Shown here piece after piece: positions 5,756 to 13,655 of a stretch of 20,757 nucleotides of DNA. Each line of letters opens with the position of its first letter. The first letter of the stretch is position 1. A program made the translations under genes and the position numbers. Source of the stretch: Candidatus Sericytochromatia bacterium (GTDB lineage: Bacteria > Cyanobacteriota > Sericytochromatia > JACMPN01); NCBI GenBank assembly GCA_014377495.1, contig JACMPN010000147.1:1-20757 (forward strand), read 5' to 3'. The notes beneath the pieces are model-generated. The model was not told the origin of the DNA. It was given only the letters and a program-made list of their open reading frames with translations, and did no database searches.

Positions 5756-7909
5756 ATGAATCGCCGTCCATTCGCCATCGCCGCCCTGAGTGGCCTCGTC
5801 TGGGCCGCCCTGGCGGCGGCGGGCGGCCTGGTGACCGCCGAGCGGACCCTCTATGACTGGCGGATGCGCTGGCAACCGTCACCGGCGCCTTTGGGCGAGA
5901 TCCTCATCGTCGCCTTCGACGAAGCGAGCGTCAGCCAGATGCGCTGGCCCTGGAGCCGGGACATCCAGGCCCAGCTGATCGACCACCTCGCCGGCGCCAG
6001 GGCCGTCCTCTTCGACGTCCTGCTGGCCGACCCGGACGTGTCCCCCCGGATCGACAAAACCCTGGCCGAGAGCCTGCACCGGCAGGGCAATCTCTTTCTG
6101 GCTGTCGCCGCCGACCCGGACGACGGTCACCGCGCCATCCTGCCGGAAGAGACCTTTCTGGCCGCCGCCAGGGGATTCGGCTCGATCCAGGTCCAACGCG
6201 ACCCGGACGGCATCGTCCGCTGGACCCGCCTGCACTTTCCTGTCGCCCCGCAGGTGGATACGGCTGCCGGGCGAAGGTTGGTGGCGGACACCGAATCCCA
6301 GGCCGCCGCCCGCACGCTGGGCAGCGACAGCATCGCCCTGATGAGTCTGCAGATCGCCCGCCAGATCCGCCCCGATCTGGTCCCGCCCGCCGGCCGGATC
6401 CACCCGAATTTCCTCAGCCGCCACGCGCCGTTCCAACAGGTGTCGGCCTGGGACGTGGCGACGGGCAAAATCCCCGCCGCCCAGCTCCGGGACCGGATCG
6501 TCCTCGTCGGGGCCACGGCCGAGGGGATGAACGACGTCCACATCACGCCCATGGGCCCTGTCCCGGGGATCGATTATCAGGCGGAGACGATCACGTCCCT
6601 CGTCCGGGACGATTGGCGACGGGAACCGCCCGCTTGGGCGGCCCCGCTGGGGGCGGCCCTGGCAGCGGCCGGCACCATCCTGCTTTGGGAACTGTTCTCG
6701 GTGACCCTGGCCATGCCCGTCCTCCTCGGGGCGCTGCTCGGGCTGGGGGTGATCGATGCCGCCGTCTGGCTCCGGCTGCATACCTGGCTGCCGTCGGCAG
6801 CGATGGTGATCGCCAGCCTGTCCTCACTGCTCGCCCTGGCCCTGGCCCGTCAGCTGGCCCTGACGATCCAGCTGCGCCGCGTCGTCGGTCAGCTGATGAT
6901 GGCCTTTCAGCAGCGGGACATGCGGTATGCGACCAGTGCCGCCTTCGGGGCCGAAAGCCAGCGGCGGGTCCCATTGCAGGGGCAGATCCAGACGCTGGTG
7001 CGGATCACGGAGGCCTTTTACGAGGAATGGCGGTTCCTGCAGACGCTGATCGAAACCAATCAGAACCCCGTCCTCGTCTGCGACGAGGCCCAGACGATCA
7101 TCCTCAGCAACAGCGCCGGCAAGGCCCTTTTCGGCCCGGAAGCGGTCGGGCAGGCCCTGCAGCCCCTGATGCGGGCCCTGCTGGACGCCGAGACCCTGAA
7201 TGAGCTGGAAGCGGCCTGGGACGCTGCCCGGGACGGCCGGGGGAACCTGCCGCCCCTGATCCAGTGGCACCACCAGGCCCTGGAGGTGAATTTTCTGCCG
7301 CTGACGGGCGGACGCGGCACGTTGTGCCTGTTTGAAGACGTCACCGCCCTGCACCGCCGGGCCAACACGGACGGCCTGACGGGCCTGTGGAACCGCCGTT
7401 ACCTTGACGAAAAGCTGACGCAGGAACTGGCCCGCTTCCAACGGTACGGGGCTGACCATCCGGTCGGCCTGATCCTCCTGGACATCGACCACTTCAAGAA
7501 GGTCAACGATTCCCACGGCCATCTCATCGGGGATCTCGTCCTCCGGCAGGTCGCCGAGCTGCTGCAGCAGATGGTGCGGACGACGGATCTGGCCGTCCGC
7601 TACGGCGGTGAGGAGATGTGCGTGTTGCTCACCCATACGGATTTGGCCGGCTCGATGATCCTGGCCGAGCGCCTGCGCCAGGGGATCACCGAGCTTACGC
7701 CGCAGGACGCGACGGGTCAGCCCTTTCAGGTGTCGGCCAGCTTCGGGGTCGCCGTCTCCCTGCGTGGCGACATGATCGAGGCGATGATCGGGCGCGCCGA
7801 CCAGGCCATGTATCAGAGCAAGGCGGGCGGGCGCAACCGGGTGACGGGGCAAACGTTGTTGCCGGGAGCGCCGGTGCCGGCGGCGTCTCCGCCCCACAGC
7901 CATGACTAG
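5756..7909 (+). CDS. CHASE2-PAS-GGDEF membrane diguanylate cyclase
   Basis: The 717-residue product should make cyclic di-GMP from two GTP in response to an extracytoplasmic signal. A first membrane segment (7-27) is followed by a periplasmic CHASE2 domain (about 30-285, with the characteristic ILIVAFDEASV, WPWSRD, VLFDVLLAD and DRIVLVGATA). Three closely spaced membrane segments lie at about 290-368. A PAS-like region starts near 426 (ETNQNPVLVCDEAQTIILSN). The GGDEF domain runs from about 537 (TDGLTGLWNRRYLDE) with LDIDHFKKVND and the active-site loop GGEEM at 617-621. The allosteric I-site RTTD is intact at 608-611, five residues before the loop, so product inhibition is expected. Met replaces the usual Phe after GGEE, a tolerated position. 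The start is 15 nt after the FecR stop with no clear ribosome-binding site, pointing to translational coupling. Confidence 0.92.
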   Translation: MNRRPFAIAALSGLVWAALAAAGGLVTAERTLYDWRMRWQPSPAPLGEILIVAFDEASVSQMRWPWSRDIQAQLIDHLAGARAVLFDVLLADPDVSPRIDKTLAESLHRQGNLFLAVAADPDDGHRAILPEETFLAAARGFGSIQVQRDPDGIVRWTRLHFPVAPQVDTAAGRRLVADTESQAAARTLGSDSIALMSLQIARQIRPDLVPPAGRIHPNFLSRHAPFQQVSAWDVATGKIPAAQLRDRIVLVGATAEGMNDVHITPMGPVPGIDYQAETITSLVRDDWRREPPAWAAPLGAALAAAGTILLWELFSVTLAMPVLLGALLGLGVIDAAVWLRLHTWLPSAAMVIASLSSLLALALARQLALTIQLRRVVGQLMMAFQQRDMRYATSAAFGAESQRRVPLQGQIQTLVRITEAFYEEWRFLQTLIETNQNPVLVCDEAQTIILSNSAGKALFGPEAVGQALQPLMRALLDAETLNELEAAWDAARDGRGNLPPLIQWHHQALEVNFLPLTGGRGTLCLFEDVTALHRRANTDGLTGLWNRRYLDEKLTQELARFQRYGADHPVGLILLDIDHFKKVNDSHGHLIGDLVLRQVAELLQQMVRTTDLAVRYGGEEMCVLLTHTDLAGSMILAERLRQGITELTPQDATGQPFQVSASFGVAVSLRGDMIEAMIGRADQAMYQSKAGGRNRVTGQTLLPGAPVPAASPPHSHD

Positions 7910-7972
7910 CCATCGCCGCATCCGGGATGGGACGATGACTGTGACCCGCCTGAAAAAAGTGGGCGTTTCGCC

Positions 7973-7999
7973 TTAAGTCCTGCCGGCACATGCCGAAAG
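7973..7999 (+). promoter_or_regulatory. Putative sigma-28 (FliA) promoter of flgM
   Basis: TTAAGTCC (7973-7980), an 11-nt spacer and GCCGAAAG (7992-7999) follow the flagellar sigma-28 pattern TAAAGTTT-N11-GCCGATAA, with 6 of 8 matches in the -10 element and the exact spacing. It lies 45 nt before the flgM start. Sigma-28 control of the gene for its own anti-sigma factor is the usual arrangement. Confidence 0.6.
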
Positions 8000-8044
8000 G
8001 ATAAGCAAAGATGGTTTGTCCCGAAACGAAAGGTGGATGGGCTT

Positions 8045-8368
8045 ATGAAGGTCCCCGACCAGTTCAGCCAAAAGATTGCTCGGATCTTGGGCGGTCAACC
8101 GGCGGCCGGCGGCAAGAAAGCCACCGCTGCCGGAGGCGCCTCGTTCGACCAGCAGTTCCAGCGCATCGCCAAGGCGGTGCAAGGGGACGATGCGGTCCGT
8201 GACGCCAAAGTGCAGTCGCTCAAAGAGCAGATCGCCAACGGCACGTACCACGTGTCCGCCACGGATCTCGCCGACTCGCTGTTGAGCGCCGCTCAGGCGG
8301 AACGGCCTGCCGCCGGCGGCCAATCCGTCACCGATCTGACGGATGCCCTCTTCCGCCAAAATCTCTAA
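8045..8368 (+). CDS. flgM: Anti-sigma-28 factor FlgM
   Basis: The 107-residue product belongs to the FlgM family, which binds FliA/sigma-28 and holds back late flagellar transcription until the hook is complete and FlgM is exported. The family core is plain at residues about 55-85: VRDAKVQSLKEQIANGTYHV followed by SATDLADSLL. The N-terminal half is rich in Ala, Gly and Lys and probably disordered, as in other FlgM proteins, where it acts as the export region. ATG 8045 is chosen because AAGGTGGA lies about 7 nt upstream; an in-frame GTG at 8033 overlaps that site. The sigma-28-like promoter upstream and flgN/flgK downstream support the call. Confidence 0.88.
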   Translation: MKVPDQFSQKIARILGGQPAAGGKKATAAGGASFDQQFQRIAKAVQGDDAVRDAKVQSLKEQIANGTYHVSATDLADSLLSAAQAERPAAGGQSVTDLTDALFRQNL

Positions 8369-8421
8369 GAGGCCGTGCCAGTAGGGGCCATGGCGGTCGC
8401 TTTCGGCCCGGAACCTGCTCA

Positions 8422-8437
8422 GCGTCCATCAGGACGC
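8422..8437. other. Hairpin in the flgM-flgN gap
   Basis: GCGTCC (8422-8427) and GGACGC (8432-8437) pair perfectly around ATCA. No T-tract follows, so it is a possible pause, processing or attenuation point between flgM and flgN rather than a firm terminator. The rest of the 225-nt gap shows no gene and no promoter I can defend. Confidence 0.35.
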
Positions 8438-8593
8438 GATCGCAGAACCCGGACCGAAATCAGCTCACCCCGACCCCCACGGGCACAGCCTCTGGTCCTC
8501 TGACCGTCGGGTTTCATCATCTGGCGGTTGCCCGGCTCCGATCACACCGTACCCACTGACTTGGGGTCCATGTCCCTGCGTGAGGTAAGTCCG

Positions 8594-9106
8594 ATGCCTG
8601 CCCTTTCCGAGCTACATGCGCTGCTCCAGCGCCAACTCGGTCTCTGCCGGCGGTTGCTGCTGGTCCTGAAGCTGACGCGTCAGACCCTGACCAAAGCCGA
8701 CGCCACCCCCCTCGAAGATTGCATCGCCCAACAGGCGGCCATCGGCGCCGAATTGGCGGAAGTGGATGCGGCCCGCCAAGACGTGACGATGTCCCTGGCG
8801 ATCGCACTCGGCCTGTCCGAGGCGACGTTGCTCCCCGAACTGTTCGGCGCCCTGCCGGGTCCCGACGTCGCTCCCCTGGCGACTCTGGCCACCGAGCTGG
8901 CGACCGTCGTCGGTGAGATCCAACGGGTGCAACAGGTCAATCAGACCCTGTTGCAGCATGCCCTGGAATACGTGGATTTCAACATGGAAATCATCGCCGA
9001 GGTGGAACGGCAATTGACGGCATCGCCGACGTACAACCCCTACGGACAGCAGGCAGTGGCTTACGCCGACCCGCCCGAGCGATCCGCACTCAATCTGAAC
9101 GCTTGA
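8594..9106 (+). CDS. flgN: Flagellar export chaperone FlgN
   Basis: The 170-residue, mostly helical product fits FlgN, the cytoplasmic chaperone that keeps FlgK and FlgL soluble and delivers them to the flagellar export gate. The C-terminal part VQQVNQTLLQHALEYVDFNMEII is the family's best conserved stretch (N..LL..AL.Y..F....). The N-terminus is Leu-rich (LSELHALLQRQLGLCRRLLLVLK). ATG 8594 follows an AGGT at about 8 nt. ATG 8570 is possible and would add eight residues; ATG 8528 is less likely. It ends 10 nt before flgK, whose ribosome-binding site overlaps this stop codon, so chaperone and client are probably translationally coupled. Confidence 0.87.
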   Translation: MPALSELHALLQRQLGLCRRLLLVLKLTRQTLTKADATPLEDCIAQQAAIGAELAEVDAARQDVTMSLAIALGLSEATLLPELFGALPGPDVAPLATLATELATVVGEIQRVQQVNQTLLQHALEYVDFNMEIIAEVERQLTASPTYNPYGQQAVAYADPPERSALNLNA

Positions 9107-9116
9107 GGACTCTGCG

Positions 9117-10799
9117 ATGACAACGATCAGCCACGGCATCATGACCGCCTATTCCGGCCTGCAGGCGATGCAGCAGTCGATTGAAACCACCAGCAACAAC
9201 ATCGCCAACTCGGAGACCAAGGGCTACTCCCGTCAGACGGCCGTCCTCGCCCCGAACGATGCCTACACAGTCCCCGGCATGCAGTTCCATGGCGCCCAGC
9301 AGGGCCAGATCGGGGCTGGCGTCCACGTCTCGATGATGCAGCGGGCCCGGGACCAGTTCGTCGACAAGTCGATCCGGCTCGAGTCGGGCGTCCAAGGCGA
9401 AGCCCAGGCCAATGCCCAAGGCCTGCAGCGGGTGGAGGCGGCCTTCAACGAGATCGAAGGCGACGCCCTGACCGTCGTCCTGCAGAAGTTTTACGACTCC
9501 TGGCAGGAGCTGGCGCTGCACCCGGACAACCTGGCGACCCGTACGGCCGTCGTGGAGACGGCCAAGGACGTGTCGAACCAGATGAACACCCTGGTGAACA
9601 CGATCCGCCGGGCCCAAAAAGATACCGACGAACAGGTCGATCTGACGGTCGCCGAAGTCAACCGGGACCTGACCCAGGTCGCCCAGCTCAACAAGCGGAT
9701 CACGGAGTCCGTCCAGAGCGGTGACCAGCCCAACGACCTGCTGGACCAGCGGGACCGGATCTTTGACGAGCTGGCGACGATGGGCAACTTCAAGTTCGTC
9801 CCGTTGAACGACGGGGTCGTCAACGTCACTCTGAACGGCTTGTACCTAGTCGACCGGGATGCGGTCTCACCTTTGAAGTCAGTCTTCAAGGCGGGTGGGG
9901 TGGCCGGCTTTCAGGCCGTGGCCCCCGGGGCCCTGAAGGCGGGGGATTTGATCATCAACGGGGTGAGCATCGTCGACTCGGCCACGCCGGTCGCCGTGGC
10001 CACACCGCGGGATCTGGTCAACCTGATCAACGCCAAGATGCAGGCCACCAAAGGGGTCTCGGCCGACCTCGACACTAACGGCCAACTGGTGCTCCGCTCG
10101 ACTGGCGACGGCACGCAGACGATCAGCGTCGGCGTCACGGGCGTCGGCCTGACGGTCAGCGGTATGAAGAATGACCTATACCAAGTGACCAACGGTCACG
10201 AGGTGCAGTTCGCCGACGGCCGGACGGCCGACCTCACGACCGGCCAGCTGAAGGGCCTGATGAAGACGGTACAGGTGGATACGCCGGCCATCCTCAAGCA
10301 GGTGGACCAGTTGGCGAACACCCTGATCACCCGGGTGAACGGGTTGCACGCCAGCGGCTACAACCTCTACAAGAACACGGGGTCTCCGTTTTTTACAGGC
10401 ACACAGGCCAAGGACATGGCGGTTTCGACCACTATCCAGGCGGACGTGCGGCTGATCGCTGCGGCGGTCAATCCCCTCTCACCGCCCGGAGACGGCAACC
10501 GGTCCCTGGACATCGCCGCTCTGAAGAACCAGCCGCTGATGTCCGGTCGGACGACCGAAGATTTTTACAACAACCTGCTGAGCAAGGTCGGTTTCGCCGT
10601 TGCGCAGGCGCAGGACAAGGTCAAAAACCAGGACCAGATCCTCAATGGCCTGGAATCACGGCGGCAGGAAGTCTCCGGCGTTAGCATGGACGAAGAGTTT
10701 GCCAACCTGATCCGCTTCCAGCGGGCCTACCAGGGCGCCTCCCGCATGGTCAGCGTCTTCAACGATATGATGGGCGACCTGCTCAACATGATCCGGTAG
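9117..10799 (+). CDS. flgK: Flagellar hook-associated protein 1, FlgK
   Basis: The 560-residue product is FlgK (HAP1), the first protein of the hook-filament junction, exported through the flagellar channel. The N-terminal rod/hook signature is MTAYSGLQAMQQ with TSNNIANSETKGYSRQ at about 24-41. The helical region near 110-220 has FYDSWQELALHPDN and NDLLDQRDRIFDEL, specific to FlgK. The C-terminal coiled segment SGVSMDEEFANLIRFQRAYQGASRM closes the protein. A middle insertion (about 240-370) rich in Thr/Val/Gly forms the variable surface domain. The TGAGGA straddling the flgN stop serves as ribosome-binding site for ATG 9117. flgL, usually next, is absent; a repeat pair and terminator follow instead. 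Confidence 0.94.
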   Translation: MTTISHGIMTAYSGLQAMQQSIETTSNNIANSETKGYSRQTAVLAPNDAYTVPGMQFHGAQQGQIGAGVHVSMMQRARDQFVDKSIRLESGVQGEAQANAQGLQRVEAAFNEIEGDALTVVLQKFYDSWQELALHPDNLATRTAVVETAKDVSNQMNTLVNTIRRAQKDTDEQVDLTVAEVNRDLTQVAQLNKRITESVQSGDQPNDLLDQRDRIFDELATMGNFKFVPLNDGVVNVTLNGLYLVDRDAVSPLKSVFKAGGVAGFQAVAPGALKAGDLIINGVSIVDSATPVAVATPRDLVNLINAKMQATKGVSADLDTNGQLVLRSTGDGTQTISVGVTGVGLTVSGMKNDLYQVTNGHEVQFADGRTADLTTGQLKGLMKTVQVDTPAILKQVDQLANTLITRVNGLHASGYNLYKNTGSPFFTGTQAKDMAVSTTIQADVRLIAAAVNPLSPPGDGNRSLDIAALKNQPLMSGRTTEDFYNNLLSKVGFAVAQAQDKVKNQDQILNGLESRRQEVSGVSMDEEFANLIRFQRAYQGASRMVSVFNDMMGDLLNMIR

Positions 10800-10801
10800 A
10801 G

Positions 10802-10872
10802 ACGGCGGACGGGGATAGCCCATCCACTGCGTCGACCCTGCCTAAGGAAGCTTCCGCTACCTGTCGTTAGGC
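10802..10872. repeat. 71-bp direct repeat, copy 1
   Basis: This copy starts 3 nt after the flgK stop and is 68/71 identical to copy 2 (period 79 nt, 8-nt spacer). It carries GGAT/ATCC nested within GACG/CGTC in its first half, and GCCTAA/TTAGGC enclosing a second arm in its last half. Here the inner arm GGAAGC/GCTACC has a mismatch that copy 2 does not have. Confidence 0.85.
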
Positions 10873-10880
10873 ATGCCGTT

Positions 10881-10951
10881 ACGGCGGACGGGGATAGCCC
10901 ATCCACTGCGTCGGTCCTGCCTAAGGTAGCTTCCGCTACCTGTCGTTAGGC
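10881..10951. repeat. 71-bp direct repeat, copy 2
   Basis: The second copy differs from copy 1 at three positions. The last half folds perfectly: GCCTAA/TTAGGC outside, GGTAGC/GCTACC inside with a TTCC loop and a TGTCG bulge. The A-to-T change repairs the inner stem relative to copy 1, which hints that the fold matters or that this is the ancestral form. Tandem copies of a palindromic unit after a gene are typical of REP/BIME-type elements. Confidence 0.85.
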
Positions 10952-10991
10952 GTCTCCTTGCGGCTGAGCCACCCCCGCCCACCTGGGCACG

Positions 10992-11019
10992 GGCCATAGG
11001 GTTTGGCCGTTTTCCTTTT
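10992..11019 (+). terminator. Probable rho-independent terminator after flgK
   Basis: GGCCA (10992-10996) pairs with TGGCC (11004-11008) around a 7-nt loop, followed at once by GTTTTCCTTTT. The stem is short, but the T-rich tail on the flgK strand is the best in this gap. Confidence 0.5.
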
Positions 11020-11066
11020 GGAACGTCCCCAACCGATAATCCAAACGACAGTACCCCTGAAAGCCC

Positions 11067-11136
11067 TTCCCCCGGCGGGGAAATGGCGTAGGTGAGGGGG
11101 TTGTTGCAGTCGGGTGGACCCGGCGTCCGAACGCCG
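11067..11136. other. Two further hairpins between flgK and pheT
   Basis: TTCCCC/GGGGAA (11067-11072 and 11077-11082, loop CGGC) is embedded in a GGTGAGGGGG-type sequence that resembles dispersed intergenic repeats of other genomes. CGGCGT/ACGCCG (11121-11126 and 11131-11136, loop CCGA) lies 28 nt past the pheT stop on the minus strand and may help end that transcript, though no T-tract follows. Confidence 0.4.
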
Positions 11137-11163
11137 CCCGCCGTGCCATCCCCTTAAACCGCC

Positions 11164-13575
11164 TTACCCCTGACGGACCGTGTATCCGCGTGCCGACAAA
11201 CTCCGCATTACCCGATCCTGCAGCTTCTGCGTCTCGTCGGGCGACAGCGTGTGGTCGGGAGCCCCAAAGGTCACCGTATAGCTGACGGACTTCTGGCCTT
11301 CGGGCGAGTTCTTGCCCTGGTAGATGTCGAACAGGGCGACATCCTGGATATGCTTGCGGTCGCTCTGCCGGATCGCCGCCTCGACCGTGGCCACAGGCTC
11401 ACGCTCCGGCACGTACAGGCTGACGTCGAACGGGACCTGCGGGTACGTCGCCGGCGCCTGGAAAGTCTGCTTGGCCCGTTTGGCGCCGAGCAGCGCCGGC
11501 ATGTAGAGGACGGCGATCGCCGTGGCGCCAGGCAGATCCCAGGCTGCAGCGATCTGCGGATGCAACTCAAAAATCACGCCCAGTTCCAGATTCCCCTGCA
11601 CGACGATGGCCGCCCGGCCCGGATGGGCCCACGACGGCAGCGACACGGGACTCGCCTGCTGGATCTGGACGGCATCCAGGTGCAGGTCCGTGATCACCTG
11701 TTCCACGGCACCCTTGGCCTGGAAGAACATCTCCCCCTTGGGGCTTTCCTTGCCGGCCACCAGCATCAACACGTGGTCTTCCTCAGTCGGCAGACCCGGC
11801 GCCTCAGGTTCGTCCTTGAGGAACACGGTCCCCAATTCGTACAAACGGAACTGCGTCCGGTGGCGCCAGTTGTCGCGGGCGATGTTCAGCATGTTCGGCA
11901 AGAGACTGCGGCGCAGCCGGTCCTGGTTTTCGGCGACGGGGTTGGCCAACTGCAGGCTGCGGCTGGGGTCCATCCCCAGCTTGGCGAGATCGGCCGGATC
12001 GACGAAAGCGTAAGAGTAGACTTCGGCAAAACCCAACCCGCCGGACAGGCGCTGACGCAACTGACGGGTCAGCTCCAGGTGATCGTCCACCGGGACCGGC
12101 GCCACCGTGACCAGGGGCGCCGTCGGCGTGATGTTGTCGTAGCCGTAGACACGGCCGACCTCCTCGACCAGATCGTCGACCAGGCCGACGTCCTTGGTCG
12201 CCCGGAAGCTGGGCACGCCGACGGTGTATGTGCCGGGCGTGCCGGCGATCGGCTGCACGTCGAACTGCAACCGGCTGAGGATGTCGATGATCGCCTCGTC
12301 AGACAAGGCGACGCCCAACCGCTGACGGACATAGTCCGTGGACAGGGACACCGATACCGGGGCGGGCGGGGCGGGCCAGGCATCCAGCCAGGTGCCGACC
12401 AGGGTTGCCTCGGGGCTGATCGTTTTCAGCAGGTGCCAGAACATGCCCAGGGCATCCTGCGTCCAGGCCGGGTCCAGGCTCTTTTCGAAGCGGGTCGCCG
12501 CATCGGTGCGCAGGCCCAGCTTCGTGGACGCCCGCCGGATGATGGCCGGTGCAAAGGCGGCGGCCTCCACGAGCAGCGTCGTCGTGCCCTCGGCCACTTC
12601 CGTACCCTCGCCGCCCATGATCCCCGCCAGGGCCACAGGGCCCTTGGCATCGGCGATGACGAGCATCTCGGGGGTCAGCTCCCGATCCTTGCCGTCGAGG
12701 GTGCGCAGGGTCTCACCCGCCTTGGCCAGGCGGACCTGGATCGTCGTCCCCGTCAGCTTGGCCCGGTCAAAGGCGTGCAGCGGCTCGCCGACCGTCAGCA
12801 TCACGTAGTTCGTCAGATCGACGATCAGGTTGATCGGCCGGGACCCGACCGTCACGAGCCGGTCCTGCAGCCACTGCGGCGACGGTCCGACAGTGACATG
12901 GTCGATGAGCAGGGCGCTGTAACGGGGCGACTGTCCCGGATCGGCCAGCTCGACGGTCCAGCCGGTGGCCGCAGACGGGGCGCCCAGATCGGCCACAGCC
13001 AGCGGCTGCAGGGGCTTTTTGAGGATGGCGGCGACTTCACGGGCGAGCCCGTAATGGCCCCAGCAGTCCGGCCGGTGCGTCAGGGACTTGTTGTCGATGA
13101 CGTAGAGCGTGTCCTGATTGCCTAACGCCTGGCCCAGCGGCGTGCCGAGCGGCGTCTCAGGGGGCAGGACGAGGATGCCGTCGGACTCGGAGGTCAGCGC
13201 CAGTTCCTTGGCGGAGCAAAGCATTCCGGAGGAATCCTCGCCGCGGATTTTGCTCTTCTTGATTTTGAAGTCACCGGGCAGCGTGGCCCCGATCTGGGCC
13301 AAGGGCACGATCATGCCTACTTCGATGTTCGGCGCCCCGCAGACGACCTGCAGGACCTCCGTGCCGTCGTCGACCCTGGTCATGCGGATGCGGTCGGCCT
13401 GCGGGTGCTGCCAGATCTCGAGGATCCTGGCCGCCACGACGCCCGGCCAGTCGCCACCGGTGGTCTCGATGCCTTCGACTTCCGCGGTCGCCAGGGTGAG
13501 CTTGTCGCCCAGCACCTTGGGCGAGACATCGCTCACGTCGACGTAATCAGCCAGCCAATTCAGCGAGATTTGCAT
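11164..13575 (-). CDS. pheT: Phenylalanine--tRNA ligase beta subunit
   Basis: The 803-residue product is the beta subunit of the alpha2beta2 Phe-tRNA synthetase, which edits mischarged Tyr-tRNA(Phe) and binds tRNA. It opens with MQISLNWLADYVDV. The EMAP-like tRNA-binding domain follows (about 40-150, VVAARILEIWQHPQADRIRMTRVD and ending in SSGMLCSAKEL). Next come the B3/B4 editing domain (about 210-380), B5 (about 400-475, SVSLSTDYVRQRLG), the catalytic-like core (DDLVEEVGRVYGYDNI; ENQDRLRRSLLPNML) and a C-terminal FDX-ACB anticodon-binding domain (about 705-803, YPQVPFDVSLYVP). The length is standard. ATG 13575 has an AAGGA about 10 nt upstream. The gene is 80 nt downstream of the SEC-C gene and in the same transcriptional direction as pheS. 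Confidence 0.96.
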   Translation of the reverse strand: MQISLNWLADYVDVSDVSPKVLGDKLTLATAEVEGIETTGGDWPGVVAARILEIWQHPQADRIRMTRVDDGTEVLQVVCGAPNIEVGMIVPLAQIGATLPGDFKIKKSKIRGEDSSGMLCSAKELALTSESDGILVLPPETPLGTPLGQALGNQDTLYVIDNKSLTHRPDCWGHYGLAREVAAILKKPLQPLAVADLGAPSAATGWTVELADPGQSPRYSALLIDHVTVGPSPQWLQDRLVTVGSRPINLIVDLTNYVMLTVGEPLHAFDRAKLTGTTIQVRLAKAGETLRTLDGKDRELTPEMLVIADAKGPVALAGIMGGEGTEVAEGTTTLLVEAAAFAPAIIRRASTKLGLRTDAATRFEKSLDPAWTQDALGMFWHLLKTISPEATLVGTWLDAWPAPPAPVSVSLSTDYVRQRLGVALSDEAIIDILSRLQFDVQPIAGTPGTYTVGVPSFRATKDVGLVDDLVEEVGRVYGYDNITPTAPLVTVAPVPVDDHLELTRQLRQRLSGGLGFAEVYSYAFVDPADLAKLGMDPSRSLQLANPVAENQDRLRRSLLPNMLNIARDNWRHRTQFRLYELGTVFLKDEPEAPGLPTEEDHVLMLVAGKESPKGEMFFQAKGAVEQVITDLHLDAVQIQQASPVSLPSWAHPGRAAIVVQGNLELGVIFELHPQIAAAWDLPGATAIAVLYMPALLGAKRAKQTFQAPATYPQVPFDVSLYVPEREPVATVEAAIRQSDRKHIQDVALFDIYQGKNSPEGQKSVSYTVTFGAPDHTLSPDETQKLQDRVMRSLSARGYTVRQG

Positions 13576-13655
13576 TGCCCCGGGATCCTTTCATCGATGC
13601 CCGCTCCCGCCAGGGGAGCCATTCCACACCCGTCACGACCCGTTCGGCCGTTCAC

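Noticed and set aside
7610..7618. GGEEM instead of GGDEF as a sign of an inactive cyclase
   Set aside because: GGEEF-type loops are active and the last residue is variable; the I-site and metal-binding Asp (LDIDHFKK) are intact.
10802..10951. CRISPR-like array
   Set aside because: Only two units of 71 bp with an 8-nt gap; no spacers of even length and no cas gene.
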